Shown here piece after piece: positions 1-7,809 of a DNA stretch of 64,000 nucleotides (positions within the stretch are counted from its first letter, which is position 1; every line of letters starts with the position of its first letter). The notes under the pieces are model-generated. The model did not search any database, was not told the DNA's origin, and worked only from the letters and a program-made list of their open reading frames with translations. Both the position numbers and the translations under genes were made by a program. Source of the DNA: an uncultured Pelagibacteraceae bacterium (lineage in GTDB: Bacteria > Pseudomonadota > Alphaproteobacteria > Pelagibacterales > Pelagibacteraceae); contig CACEHR010000002.1 in the NCBI GenBank assembly GCA_902559395.1, forward strand, positions 89,666-153,665, read 5' to 3'.

Positions 1-213
1 AGTGAAGAAATCAGCGATCATGAAATGGCTTATTATTTGTTAAATAAATATTTAAGAGAGCACGAAGGTTACAATGAAATAAAAAAATTTTGGCAAGATC
101 ATACAAAAGTAGTCAGACAATTTCATAGATATCCTCATAGAAATGAAATTTTAGGAAGAGAATCTACTGAAGAAGAAATAGAATTCTTAAAAGGTCCAAA
201 TTCTTCTTGGTGA
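1..213 (+). CDS. DUF924 family protein, C-terminal part (5' end outside window)
   Basis: The frame is open from the first base and ends at a TGA at 211-213, so this is the last 70 codons of a longer gene. The segment RYPHRNEILGRES followed by a short acidic stretch and a closing GPNSSW matches the C-terminal end of DUF924 proteins, an uncharacterised all-helical family of about 180 to 200 residues. No function can be assigned. The next gene starts one base after the stop, so the two are probably co-transcribed. An ATG at 25 exists but is internal to the family alignment and is unlikely to be the real start. Confidence 0.75.
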   Translation, partial: SEEISDHEMAYYLLNKYLREHEGYNEIKKFWQDHTKVVRQFHRYPHRNEILGRESTEEEIEFLKGPNSSW

Positions 214-214
214 A

Positions 215-586
215 ATGAATTTAGAATTTATTTTCAAAGTTATAGACAAAGATGAGTGGCAAAAGGCCAAACAATCTGGAACTTATGGTGGGTCAGAAAA
301 AGATCTTAAAGATGGATATATCCACTTTTCTGAAGAGGATCAGGTAGAGGAAACTTTAAATAAACATTATCCCAAAAAAGAAAATCTAGTTTTGTTAAGA
401 GTAAATGCTTTTAAGCTTGAACATTTATTGTGGGAGCAGGCATCTAATGGAGATATGTATCCACATTTATATTCACCTTTAGATACTAGTACAGTGGTTG
501 ATGAATACGAATTACCATTAAATGAAGATGGAAGACATGAGCTTCCAGAGATTTTAAAAAAGTATCAGTTCAGTCGTCCTAGATAA
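215..586 (+). CDS. DUF952 family protein
   Basis: This 123-residue cytoplasmic protein carries the DUF952 pattern: an N-terminal IFKVI strand, then DGYIHFS near residue 35, an EETLNKHY helix, LVLLRVNA, and a YPHLYSPL segment near residue 90. DUF952 proteins are small and related in fold to ADP-ribosyltransferase-like domains, but no activity is established. It starts one base after the DUF924 stop, so the two form a transcription unit. Its last 22 bp overlap the 3' end of the convergent SMR gene. Confidence 0.8.
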   Translation: MNLEFIFKVIDKDEWQKAKQSGTYGGSEKDLKDGYIHFSEEDQVEETLNKHYPKKENLVLLRVNAFKLEHLLWEQASNGDMYPHLYSPLDTSTVVDEYELPLNEDGRHELPEILKKYQFSRPR

Positions 587-900
587 TTAACCATTATCAC
601 ACCAATAATAATTAAAATTATTCCAATTATTCCATATATATTAGGTACTTGATTAAATTTTAATACTGCGAAAAGTACCACACCTGTAACTGTCAAACCA
701 CTATAAGTAGAGTAGGCAAATCCAACTGGAAGTGCAGACATCGCTTTTGCAATTGAAAACATGGTGATACACATAAACAAAATGCATAAAATAGATGGTG
801 TAAGTTTAGTAAATCCTTCAGAAATTTTAGCAAAGCTATTTGACGCGATACCAAAAATAATTCCGTTAGCTAAAAATAAATACCCCAACAACGGTTTCAT
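565..900 (-). CDS. SMR-family small membrane transporter (paralogue B)
   Basis: This 111-residue protein has four predicted hydrophobic helices and the SMR (small multidrug resistance/DMT) signature: SEGFTKLTPS after helix 1, ALPVGFAYSTYSGL in helix 3, and NQVPN before helix 4. In EmrE a glutamate in helix 1 (E14) couples substrate to protons. Counting back from the SEGF motif, the equivalent position here is glycine. It is a close relative of the gene at 1132-1464, and both lie with a DUF2798 gene in one unit with 1 to 2 bp spacing. SMR proteins usually dimerise, so a heterodimer of the two paralogues is possible. Substrate unknown. Confidence 0.8.
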   Translation of the reverse strand: MKPLLGYLFLANGIIFGIASNSFAKISEGFTKLTPSILCILFMCITMFSIAKAMSALPVGFAYSTYSGLTVTGVVLFAVLKFNQVPNIYGIIGIILIIIGVIMVNYLGRLN

Positions 901-902
901 GA

Positions 903-1130
903 TTATTCTTTTGAAGCAATTTTATTAACTAATGGTCTCATTATTGGAGCCATTGTAAAGGCAGCAATTAATGCAATTGGAAATGCAAACATCCAAGAAT
1001 AAAACCATCTACCTATAAAGCCATCTGTAACTCCTGTGTTTACAGCAACTACAACGCCACTCATAATCACACTCATGCCAAAGGACATAAAAATCATGAA
1101 TAATGGTTGAGCATATTTTTTATTAATCAT
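903..1130 (-). CDS. DUF2798 small membrane protein
   Basis: A 75-residue protein with two hydrophobic helices, roughly residues 8-30 and 42-65. The pattern MIFMSFGMSVIMSGVV, then GFIGRWFYSWMFAFPIAL and a MAPIMRPLV end, matches DUF2798, a small inner-membrane family without known function. It sits exactly between two SMR-family paralogues, 1 bp from the upstream gene and 2 bp from the downstream one, so all three are likely translated from one mRNA. An accessory role for the SMR pair is an inference from position only. Confidence 0.8.
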   Translation of the reverse strand: MINKKYAQPLFMIFMSFGMSVIMSGVVVAVNTGVTDGFIGRWFYSWMFAFPIALIAAFTMAPIMRPLVNKIASKE

Positions 1131-1131
1131 A

Positions 1132-1464
1132 TTAATTATTACCTAACAGGTTAACCATTAAAACACCAACAATAATAAAAGCTAAACCAATTAATGAATA
1201 TAAATTAGGTACTTGATTAAATCTAATTATACCCACAACAACTGTTGCTATAATTGTTAAGCCAGCAAAGGAAGCATAAGTGATTCCCATTGGAATATTT
1301 TTCATTACTAATGAAAGAGCGTACATACATAATACAATTGTAATAGCGGTTATTATGCTTGGAATTAGAAGCGTAAATCCTTCCGCGCTTTTAGCAAAAC
1401 TGTTTGAGGTAACACCTAAAAAAACTGCAATGCCTAAAAATAAATATGAAGTTGTAAGACTCAT
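1132..1464 (-). CDS. SMR-family small membrane transporter (paralogue A)
   Basis: A 110-residue, four-helix SMR-family protein: AEGFTLLIPSI follows helix 1, NIPMGITYASFAGL lies in helix 3, and NQVPNLYSLIG leads into helix 4. It heads the unit SMR-A, DUF2798, SMR-B. As in its paralogue, the residue aligning with EmrE Glu14 is glycine (FLGVTSN), so classic proton-coupled drug antiport by that residue is not expected. It could move a lipid-linked or other substrate, as other glutamate-less members of the superfamily do, but that is speculation. The ATG at 1462-1464 gives the usual family length. Confidence 0.8.
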   Translation of the reverse strand: MSLTTSYLFLGIAVFLGVTSNSFAKSAEGFTLLIPSIITAITIVLCMYALSLVMKNIPMGITYASFAGLTIIATVVVGIIRFNQVPNLYSLIGLAFIIVGVLMVNLLGNN

Positions 1465-1502
1465 TGCGAGATTTTAAATGAATTTAAGGAGAATATATAG
1501 AA

Positions 1503-2093
1503 TTATTTAAGAGACCATTTAATAGCATCTTCCATTCTATCATCTCCCCAAAAGAGTTCATTTTTTACAATAAAAGATGGACTGCCAAATATTTTATTTT
1601 CACGAGCTGAGTTTGTGTTTTCATTATATTTTGTTTCTATATCTGATGATTTTGCTTCAGAGACAATTTCATCTTTATCAAGTTTTAATTCTGAGCAAAC
1701 TTCCGAGATACTTGGCTCGATGGCTGGCTCTTTACCTTCTTGAAACCATTTTTTATAAGTTAGAATAACAAATTTTTCTCCCCAACCTTTTTCAAAACCA
1801 AGGATTGCAATTTGGTTCGCTAAATCAAATTCTGATAATGGATAGGGAACTGGCGTTTTAGCAAAAAAACCATAACCTTCAGCTCTTCTTTCAATATCTC
1901 TCCACATGTAATTAACTTTATTCATTTTATCCTTTGGAAATGGGATATTGTTCATCTCTTTCATGATTGCTCTTACTGAAAAAGGTTTCCAGTTAAATTT
2001 TACTTGATGTTGTTTTTCAACATCAAGTATTCTAGTTACGGATAGATAGGTATATGTGCTTCCTATCGAAAAATAAAAATCAATTTCACTCAC
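1503..2093 (-). CDS. 2-hydroxychromene-2-carboxylate isomerase-like DsbA-family protein
   Basis: A 196-residue protein of the thioredoxin/DsbA-kappa-GST group. The N-terminal DFYFSIGSTYTYLS replaces the DFxSPxxY motif of 2-hydroxychromene-2-carboxylate isomerase, with Ser rather than a CxxC pair, and the C-terminal half has FGSPSFIV (the cis-proline loop) and ELFWGDDRM, both typical of the family. In NahD the reaction is a glutathione-dependent isomerisation, but the substrate here is unknown. The start is GTG (2091-2093), immediately next to the TAA of the preceding gene, which fits translational coupling. Confidence 0.8.
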   Translation of the reverse strand: MSEIDFYFSIGSTYTYLSVTRILDVEKQHQVKFNWKPFSVRAIMKEMNNIPFPKDKMNKVNYMWRDIERRAEGYGFFAKTPVPYPLSEFDLANQIAILGFEKGWGEKFVILTYKKWFQEGKEPAIEPSISEVCSELKLDKDEIVSEAKSSDIETKYNENTNSARENKIFGSPSFIVKNELFWGDDRMEDAIKWSLK

Positions 2094-2414
2094 TTATTTT
2101 GGTATTGGTGTAGCACCAGTTTCTAAACTGACAATTTTTCCATTGTCATATTTATAAACTGCCATTACGGCCTCAACATTACCATCATTAAACGTTACAA
2201 AGGCATGGTGAATACCAACTTCGTCATTTTCATAAACAATTCTAACCTTATCTTGATTAATATCACCACTCATTGCCCATTTGATAACATCACTTTTGGT
2301 TAAAACATTTCCTGACTTGTGCATTGTGAATTTAAAATCATCATGCAAAAGCTCATTCATTAATGCTTCATCTTTATTTTTCAGTGCAGCACTGTATTTT
2401 TCTAATATAGACAT
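2094..2414 (-). CDS. SnoaL/NTF2-like domain protein
   Basis: This 106-residue protein has the cone-shaped NTF2-like pattern: an N-terminal helix with YSAALKNKDEALMNELLHDDFKFTMH, a second helix DVIKWAMSG, and four predicted strands ending in VEAVMAVYKYDNGKIVSLE. Such proteins include polyketide cyclases, isomerases and binding domains, so the fold does not define a reaction. It abuts the isomerase-like gene with no gap and follows the cupin gene by 15 bp, making a three-gene unit of small soluble proteins. Confidence 0.65.
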   Translation of the reverse strand: MSILEKYSAALKNKDEALMNELLHDDFKFTMHKSGNVLTKSDVIKWAMSGDINQDKVRIVYENDEVGIHHAFVTFNDGNVEAVMAVYKYDNGKIVSLETGATPIPK

Positions 2415-2429
2415 AGTTTTCCTTTTTTT

Positions 2430-2780
2430 TTATTCACCCCACATTCCATGAAACTCATATACTACTGCTGGCTTATCTCCTACAACCCATCCATCATGAC
2501 CTGGTTGTATTGAATATGCATCACCAGCTTTATAAGTTAGTTCAGTTCCATCATTGTGTTTTGCACAAACAGCTCCAGAAATTATAATTCCTATATGCGT
2601 TGCTTGGCAGCTATCACCACCAACTGTTGGCTTTATATCTTTTGACCATTGCCAACCAGGTTGCAAAGTAAGTTTCATCAATCTTTGGTTTCCAACTTTG
2701 ACAGCTTCAATTTTAGCATTATTAAAATTATCATTTACTTCATCTGCTTTATCAAAACTTTTTACTTCTATTCCAGCCAT
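2430..2780 (-). CDS. Cupin-domain protein
   Basis: A 116-residue single-domain cupin. The first motif region is THIGIIISGAVCAKHNDG and the second is AGDAYSIQPGHDGWVV, giving metal-ligand-type residues His and Glu/His in the usual order. Residues before it (ADEVNDNFNNAKIEAV) form an N-terminal strand pair. Small cupins of this type may bind metals or small ligands, and no substrate is evident. A strong Shine-Dalgarno GGAGG lies just upstream of the ATG (2778-2780). The gene heads the unit that continues with the NTF2-like and isomerase-like genes. Confidence 0.75.
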   Translation of the reverse strand: MAGIEVKSFDKADEVNDNFNNAKIEAVKVGNQRLMKLTLQPGWQWSKDIKPTVGGDSCQATHIGIIISGAVCAKHNDGTELTYKAGDAYSIQPGHDGWVVGDKPAVVYEFHGMWGE

Positions 2781-2856
2781 TTTTCCTCCTTGTTACCAAT
2801 AATTTAATTACAAAGTCTAGCAGAGATTAGTCAGTATGTGTAGACTCAGTCTTCTA

Positions 2857-3138
2857 CTATACTTTAGCTAATTCGTAAATTTCATAACCAGCCATGACTT
2901 CATCAAATATAGGTTTTGAAACTGGATTTGATCCATCCATAAATGAATGAAGTGCCGCCATGTCATGAACTACAATTTTAAACATTACCGTTGATTTATC
3001 AGGCGAAACACTAGCTATTGTTTTTGTAACATCTGCAACTTTTTTTCTTTCAGCCATACCTTCATCTGACTGCATGAAGCCCATAAATTTTTCAAAGGCT
3101 CCTTCTTTAAGTTTTCCTACTACCAATATATCTTTCAT
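2857..3138 (-). CDS. Small alpha/beta protein of unknown function
   Basis: A 93-residue soluble protein I do not recognise with certainty. The alternation of an N-terminal strand (ILVVGKL), a helix (AFEKFMGFMQSDE), a strand (VMFKIVVHD) and a helix (AALHSFMDG) is what ferredoxin-like dimeric alpha-beta barrels such as DUF3764 or antibiotic-monooxygenase-type proteins look like. A strong AAGGAGG ribosome-binding site precedes the ATG. It has its own spacing from the flanking genes (about 76 bp and 21 bp). Confidence 0.6.
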   Translation of the reverse strand: MKDILVVGKLKEGAFEKFMGFMQSDEGMAERKKVADVTKTIASVSPDKSTVMFKIVVHDMAALHSFMDGSNPVSKPIFDEVMAGYEIYELAKV

Positions 3139-3159
3139 TTTTTCCTCCTTTTTGTTTTG

Positions 3160-3534
3160 TTAATATAGAGTTTGTACTACTTTTTTAACTCTATCTTCTC
3201 CATTAGGCACTGTTGAATTTACAAAGTCATGACAGGCATTAGTTTTAGACTCGTCAAATTTAGATCCATAAAACTTATCAACAGCTTTATTTACACCTTC
3301 ATCCCATTCCTTTTCAGGAACTCCAACTTCTAAAGCATAAGCTTTTAAAACTTTCACTGATGCCATAGATTTTTCTTTCATACTATATTCAAATGTTTCT
3401 CCAGATGGCAAAAAATAGTTAGCCATATAGATTCCACTACATTCCCAAGCTTTATTTTTATCACTATCTGACATGCCCGCATAAGCTGAGGTAGAAAGAA
3501 ATAAAGCGGTAATTAATATAATTATTTTTTTCAT
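3160..3534 (-). CDS. Secreted protein of unknown function with two cysteines
   Basis: The 124-residue product begins with a clear Sec signal peptide: KK, a hydrophobic core IIILITALFLSTS, and an AYA-G cleavage site near residue 19. The mature part is about 105 residues, mostly helical and charged, with two cysteines near residues 32 and 100 that could form a periplasmic disulfide. No family is recognised. It lies between another secreted protein and a small alpha/beta protein on the same strand. Confidence 0.65.
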   Translation of the reverse strand: MKKIIILITALFLSTSAYAGMSDSDKNKAWECSGIYMANYFLPSGETFEYSMKEKSMASVKVLKAYALEVGVPEKEWDEGVNKAVDKFYGSKFDESKTNACHDFVNSTVPNGEDRVKKVVQTLY

Positions 3535-3543
3535 ATTATTTTC

Positions 3544-4032
3544 CTATTTTTTTAATTTATAAGTGCCCCTGTAATAATTCGTTGCATGAATTCTACCTTC
3601 CTGAGCAGACTTAATTTGTGTGTAACCTGTAGTTCCACTGCATTCGATACCTTCATATCTACCTGTACCACTGATACATTTAAAAGTACCTTCCATTGAG
3701 TAACCTAATTTTATTTCATAATAAATTATTGCTGTGTCACCATTTATAAACATTACTTTGCAGTGACCCATTTCAAAACCTTTTCCTGGAATTGTTCCTG
3801 CGCCTATACAATGATGTGATGAATTATCACCAAACGAAGTACCTTCAATTGCATTAAATCCACTTTGACCTTCGTATGTAAAAGTCATGACGTTTCCTTT
3901 TTCATCTACAATAGCTTTAGCATCGCCAACAAAAAAACCAGCAAGACTAATTTTTCCACTATGACCATCTGCAAATGATACTGAAGACATTGACATTAAT
4001 GTAAAAATTAATGCTAGTATTATTTTTTTCAT
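3544..4032 (-). CDS. Secreted beta-rich protein of unknown function
   Basis: A 162-residue protein with a signal peptide (KKIIL core, cleavage likely after SFA near residue 21). The mature part is rich in Gly, Thr and aromatic residues in short strands, with four cysteines (in SHHCIGAG, GHCKV, FKCISG and IECSG). The repeat GTFKCISGTGRYEGIECSGTTGY and the overall length resemble small periplasmic beta-barrels of the allene-oxide-cyclase/lipocalin-like type, but I cannot place it in a family. It is the first of a run of small genes on this strand. Confidence 0.6.
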   Translation of the reverse strand: MKKIILALIFTLMSMSSVSFADGHSGKISLAGFFVGDAKAIVDEKGNVMTFTYEGQSGFNAIEGTSFGDNSSHHCIGAGTIPGKGFEMGHCKVMFINGDTAIIYYEIKLGYSMEGTFKCISGTGRYEGIECSGTTGYTQIKSAQEGRIHATNYYRGTYKLKK

Positions 4033-4191
4033 AATATTCCTTTCTAAATAAATGAACCGTAACCAAAGATTGTTACATTTTTATTGAGGAGTCTCTTGTG
4101 TTAATATCGCGCGACAGATATGCATTATTAGACTGTAAAAATTGTTGAATTAATTGTTTAATTTAATTTTAATTTTTGATAACGTTTTAAT

Positions 4192-4608
4192 ATGATCGAA
4201 AAATTTAATGGAATTTTTTATTTAATTGTATTCCTAGTACATTTTATTGTTTTTGCTGTTTATGCATACCAGACAGTTTTTGCTACAAAGAAATTTTTAG
4301 ATAAATTTGGCATCGACGATACAGGTGCAGGAATGACAAGATTTTTTGGATCATTGTTTATAGGTGCAGTTGCAATGGCTATATGGGTTGGCTTTATTAG
4401 ACCAGATGGACTTCAAGGAACATGGGCATTTTTTAATTTAGTATTTTTACAAAACCTGTCAGCTTTTATTGTTGGAATATACAATATTAAAATCAACAAG
4501 TTAGGTCATACACCACAAACATCTAATGAAGGAATTATCGCACCAGGTATTTTAACCTTGTTGAGTGCAATACTTTGTTACGGATTAGCTGATAAAATTT
4601 ATATCTAA
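4192..4608 (+). CDS. Four-helix membrane protein of unknown function
   Basis: A 138-residue integral membrane protein with hydrophobic segments at about residues 6-27, 48-68, 77-98 and 115-134. Short loops carry conserved-looking motifs such as KFGIDDTGAGMTRFFG. No transporter or enzyme family is recognised. It is alone on the plus strand between divergent small secreted genes and the convergent cysK, with which it overlaps by 4 bp (shared CTAA stops). Confidence 0.6.
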   Translation: MIEKFNGIFYLIVFLVHFIVFAVYAYQTVFATKKFLDKFGIDDTGAGMTRFFGSLFIGAVAMAIWVGFIRPDGLQGTWAFFNLVFLQNLSAFIVGIYNIKINKLGHTPQTSNEGIIAPGILTLLSAILCYGLADKIYI

Positions 4609-5606
4609 AACCAATTAGGTACTGGCAGACCTTTTTCTTCTAAAAATTTTTTATTGAACATTTTAGTTGCGTATTTATCACTTCTATCACAAAGAATTGT
4701 AACGATAGTTTTACCAGGACCTAATTCTTTACCCATTCTTATTGCTCCAGCGATATTGATACCACAACTAGTACCTAAGCTTAGGCCTTCATTTTGAATT
4801 AAATCATAAAGTATAGGTAGTGCCTCATGATCATCTATTGAATAGGCATCATCAATCTTAGCCTCACCAAAGTTAGCAGTTACTCTGCTTGAACCAATTC
4901 CTTCAGTAATTGATCCTCCTTCTGATTTTAGTTCACCATTCTTTATATAATTATAAAGAGCAGAACCTTTTGGATCAGATAAATAAATTTTTATATCTTT
5001 ATTCTTTTCTTTAAGAGCATTGCTTACACCAGAAATAGTTCCTCCAGTTCCTGAAGAACATACAAAACCGTCAACTTTACCATCAGTCTGTTCCCAAATT
5101 TCCTGACCCGTGCCATCATAATGACCTTTGGCATTTGCAGTATTATCAAATTGGTTAGCCCAAATTACACCATTGTTATTTGTTGGTCTTAATTCATCTG
5201 CAAGTCTAGCTGCTACTTTAACAAAATTGTTATCATCCTTATAAGGTTTAGCTGGAACTAATCTAAGTTCAGCTCCAAGATTTCTAAGTAAATCTTTTTT
5301 TTCTTGGGTTTGATTGTCATTCATGACAATTATTGTTTTGTAACCTAAAGAATTTCCTAAAAGACCTAAGCCAATTCCTGTGTTACCAGCTGTTCCTTCA
5401 ACAACAGTTCCACCTTTAGTAATTAATTTTTTTTCTTGAGCATCTTTAATTAATGCAAGAGCAGCTCTATCTTTAACTGATCCTCCTGGATTTAAAAATT
5501 CTGCCTTTCCATAAATATTGCATCCAGTAATTTCAGATGCTGCTCTTAATTTAATTAGTGGGGTGTTTCCTATTCCTGAAATAAAATCGTTTTGTGTATT
5601 ATTCAT
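4605..5606 (-). CDS. cysK: Cysteine synthase A (O-acetylserine sulfhydrylase)
   Basis: A PLP-dependent fold-type II enzyme making cysteine from O-acetylserine and sulfide. The start chosen is the ATG at 5604-5606 (333 aa); an upstream in-frame start at 5693 would add 29 residues translated from within cysE and is rejected. Visible motifs are [17 protein letters not shown] with the PLP lysine near residue 45, TAGNTGIG (phosphate and substrate loop), [10 protein letters not shown], and a C-terminal [14 protein letters not shown]. The GTAGNTG variant and long C-terminus are as in the alphaproteobacterial CysK group. It overlaps the end of cysE by 8 bp, so the two are coupled. Confidence 0.93.
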   Translation of the reverse strand: MNNTQNDFISGIGNTPLIKLRAASEITGCNIYGKAEFLNPGGSVKDRAALALIKDAQEKKLITKGGTVVEGTAGNTGIGLGLLGNSLGYKTIIVMNDNQTQEKKDLLRNLGAELRLVPAKPYKDDNNFVKVAARLADELRPTNNNGVIWANQFDNTANAKGHYDGTGQEIWEQTDGKVDGFVCSSGTGGTISGVSNALKEKNKDIKIYLSDPKGSALYNYIKNGELKSEGGSITEGIGSSRVTANFGEAKIDDAYSIDDHEALPILYDLIQNEGLSLGTSCGINIAGAIRMGKELGPGKTIVTILCDRSDKYATKMFNKKFLEEKGLPVPNWF

Positions 5607-6183
5607 TATCTGATTTTTTATCACTGTCAGGTGTAATTCCATAAGGTTTAAATTCACTATCAGCAATACCAACACTTCTTGCTGGAATTCCAACCATCAC
5701 AGCATTTTCTGCAACGTCTTTAGTTATAACTGCATTAGCCCCAATTCTTGCACCTCTACCAACTACTACTGGTCCTAATACTTGAGCGCCTGATCCAATT
5801 ACGACATCTTCTTTTATAGTTGGGTGTCTTTTTATATTTCGTTGATCATTTGAATTTATACTAGGTGCAATTCCACCCAATGTAACCATATGGTAAATAG
5901 TTACGTTATCACCAATCTCAGATGTCTCTCCAATCACAACACCCATCCCATGATCGATAAATAAATTTTTTCCAATTTTTGCATTTGGGTGAATTTCAAT
6001 TCCAGTTAAGAATCTTGAAAATTGAGAAATGATTCTTGCAATCAAATGAAATTTAGCAGTACTAAAAAAATTAGCTATTCTATGAAAGAATACTGCTTTA
6101 ACACCTGGGTAAGTTAATATTAAACTTAATTTAGATTTCGCCGCAGGATCTCTATCAATTATTGATTGTAAAAAATCACTCAT
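5599..6183 (-). CDS. cysE: Serine O-acetyltransferase
   Basis: This 194-residue protein makes O-acetylserine from serine and acetyl-CoA, the substrate for the following cysK. The N-terminal helical part ([16 protein letters not shown]) is short, as in EpsC-type short SATs, and the C-terminal half is a left-handed beta helix of hexapeptide repeats with the signature [12 protein letters not shown] followed by IYHMVTLGG, holding the catalytic His/Asp. A further H ([15 protein letters not shown]) matches the second conserved histidine. ATG at 6181-6183. CysE and CysK normally form a complex, and gene overlap suits that. Confidence 0.93.
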   Translation of the reverse strand: MSDFLQSIIDRDPAAKSKLSLILTYPGVKAVFFHRIANFFSTAKFHLIARIISQFSRFLTGIEIHPNAKIGKNLFIDHGMGVVIGETSEIGDNVTIYHMVTLGGIAPSINSNDQRNIKRHPTIKEDVVIGSGAQVLGPVVVGRGARIGANAVITKDVAENAVMVGIPARSVGIADSEFKPYGITPDSDKKSDNE

Positions 6184-6259
6184 TATTATTTTTTTTTTTG
6201 ATTTTGTGTTAAAAACAAGCTTTATATAGTGATTAATTTATTATATTAAAGGTCTTATT

Positions 6260-6670
6260 ATGTACAAAAATACTAATTGTTTTCATTTAGCGATACCTTG
6301 TGGAGATTTAGAAGTAGCAAAGAAATTTTATAGCGAAACTTTAGGATGTAGATTAGATAATTCTGCACAAGAATGGGCTGACGTTGATTTTTGGGGCAAT
6401 GAACTTACTCTTCATAAAAGTGAACACAAGCTAGACAATGAAAGACATGATGTGGATATGGGTAATGTATCAGTTCCACATTTTGGAGTTCATTTATCTA
6501 GAAAAGATTTTGATGCTCTTAAGCAAAGATTAAAAGATAGTGGTACTAAATATTATGATGAGCCTTATCTAAGATTTAAAGGAACTAAGTATGAGCAGGA
6601 GACTTTTTTTGTAAAAGACCCTAATGAAAATATTTTAGAAATAAAAACTCTTACTTCAAATCCAGATTAG
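6260..6670 (+). CDS. VOC-family (glyoxalase/dioxygenase superfamily) protein
   Basis: A 136-residue vicinal-oxygen-chelate protein with one pair of beta-alpha-beta-beta-beta modules. The first module opens with FHLAIPCGDLEVAKKFYSET and the second with PHFGVHLSRKDFDALKQRL. The ends YEQETFFVKDPNENILEIK supply the conserved Glu metal ligand. Metal ligands His (residue about 8), His (about 73) and Glu (about 127) can be picked out. These proteins act as dioxygenases, isomerases or resistance proteins, and the substrate cannot be told. It stands alone between cysE (divergent) and the betaine transporter. Confidence 0.75.
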   Translation: MYKNTNCFHLAIPCGDLEVAKKFYSETLGCRLDNSAQEWADVDFWGNELTLHKSEHKLDNERHDVDMGNVSVPHFGVHLSRKDFDALKQRLKDSGTKYYDEPYLRFKGTKYEQETFFVKDPNENILEIKTLTSNPD

Positions 6671-6778
6671 TTCTTTATAATAATTCTAATATATACCACA
6701 ATATATAGACCTCAATTTTCTTTGACTCATTATCTCAATTCGCGTTAAGCTTAATTTTTAAATTTAAAAGGAGATAAT

Positions 6779-7741
6779 ATGCGAATAATTAAAACTACAC
6801 TTGTAGCTGGATTAATCTCAATTTTATCAATCTTTTCTGCACAAGCAGAAAAAGTTAAAATTGGAGATCCAGGATGGACAGGTGCTACAGCTATTGCAAA
6901 CTTATTAGCTGCAGTTGTTACAGACAAAATGGGTGGAGAAGCTGAGCTTGTTCCAGGAAACAATACTGCAATTTATGCAGCGATTGATAGAGGAAAAGGT
7001 GAAATTGATGTACATCCTGACATTTGGTTACCAAACCAAGAAGCTTATACAAATGATTTAGTTCCAAAAGGAACTTTAAAATTAAGTAGCAAACCTTACG
7101 AAGGAAACCAAGGTTATTGTGTTTCACAACAGTTTGCTAAAAAAATGAACATTACAGCAATTGAAGACTTAGCAAGACCTGAAGTTGTTAAAGCTATGGA
7201 TAGTGATGGCAATGGAAAAGGTGAGTTCTGGATTGGCGCTGATGGTTGGGCTTCTGCAAATGTGAACCAAGTTAAATTAAGAGACTATGGTTTATATGAT
7301 GCTGGTATCGAAGCTGTTAGAGCTGCTGAAGCAGTTAAAAACGCTAGAGTACTAGACTCAATCAAAAAAGGGGAAGGTTATGCATTCTATTGTTACAAAC
7401 CTCATGCAATTTGGGGAATGGCTGACGTAGTGATGTTAACAGAACCAAAATATGATCCTGCAAAATATAAAATGATTCAACCTAAAGCAGATGCTGACTG
7501 GTACAAGAAATCTTATGTTGCATCAAAAGATGCACTTAAGCAAATCCAAATCGGTTGGGCTACATCTTTAGAGAGTCAATCACCAGCAATTGTAGAATTC
7601 TTTAAGAATTTTCAATTAACAGCTGATGATGTTTCTGCAATGGCTTATTCAGTTTCAGTTGAGAAAAAAGATCCAGCTGATGTTGCAAGAGCTTGGATGG
7701 AAGCAAATAAATCAACTGTAGACGGTTGGTTAGGACTATAA
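6779..7741 (+). CDS. proX: Glycine betaine/proline-type ABC transporter, periplasmic binding protein
   Basis: A 320-residue binding protein of the OpuAC/ProX family. A signal peptide (hydrophobic core LVAGLISILSIFSAQA, cleavage near residue 23) precedes VKIGDPGWTGATAIANLLAAV, the usual first motif. Later motifs are DVHPDIWLPNQ, GADGWASANVNQ, and FYCYKPHAIWGM, with several tryptophans that would build the aromatic cage for a quaternary amine. A good AAGGAG ribosome-binding site lies 7 bases upstream. It is followed by a strong hairpin and then the ATPase and permease. Ligand is likely betaine or a related osmolyte. Confidence 0.9.
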   Translation: MRIIKTTLVAGLISILSIFSAQAEKVKIGDPGWTGATAIANLLAAVVTDKMGGEAELVPGNNTAIYAAIDRGKGEIDVHPDIWLPNQEAYTNDLVPKGTLKLSSKPYEGNQGYCVSQQFAKKMNITAIEDLARPEVVKAMDSDGNGKGEFWIGADGWASANVNQVKLRDYGLYDAGIEAVRAAEAVKNARVLDSIKKGEGYAFYCYKPHAIWGMADVVMLTEPKYDPAKYKMIQPKADADWYKKSYVASKDALKQIQIGWATSLESQSPAIVEFFKNFQLTADDVSAMAYSVSVEKKDPADVARAWMEANKSTVDGWLGL

Positions 7742-7755
7742 TCTAAATCAAAATT

Positions 7756-7790
7756 TATACTCGGCAATTTAAGATTGCCGGGTATATTTT
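7756..7790 (+). terminator. Hairpin with short T-run after proX (attenuator-like)
   Basis: The stem pairs 7756-7768 with 7774-7786 around a 5-base loop (core CGGCAAT/ATTGCCG) and is followed by TTTT. It lies between the proX stop and the ATPase start 24 bases further on. It would protect the proX 3' end and stop part of transcription. A TATAAT at 7793-7798 could be a weak internal promoter for the downstream genes. Confidence 0.75.
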
Positions 7791-7809
7791 CCTATAATAA
7801 AAGATAAAA

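Noticed and set aside
5607..5693. An upstream in-frame start would give cysK 29 more residues.
   Set aside because: That stretch is translated from inside cysE, is not family-like, and the ATG at 5606 starts exactly at the usual N-terminus.
6671..6778. A riboswitch upstream of the betaine operon.
   Set aside because: The stretch has no stable paired core or SAM- or glycine-type conserved bases that I can see; it looks like an ordinary promoter and ribosome-binding region.
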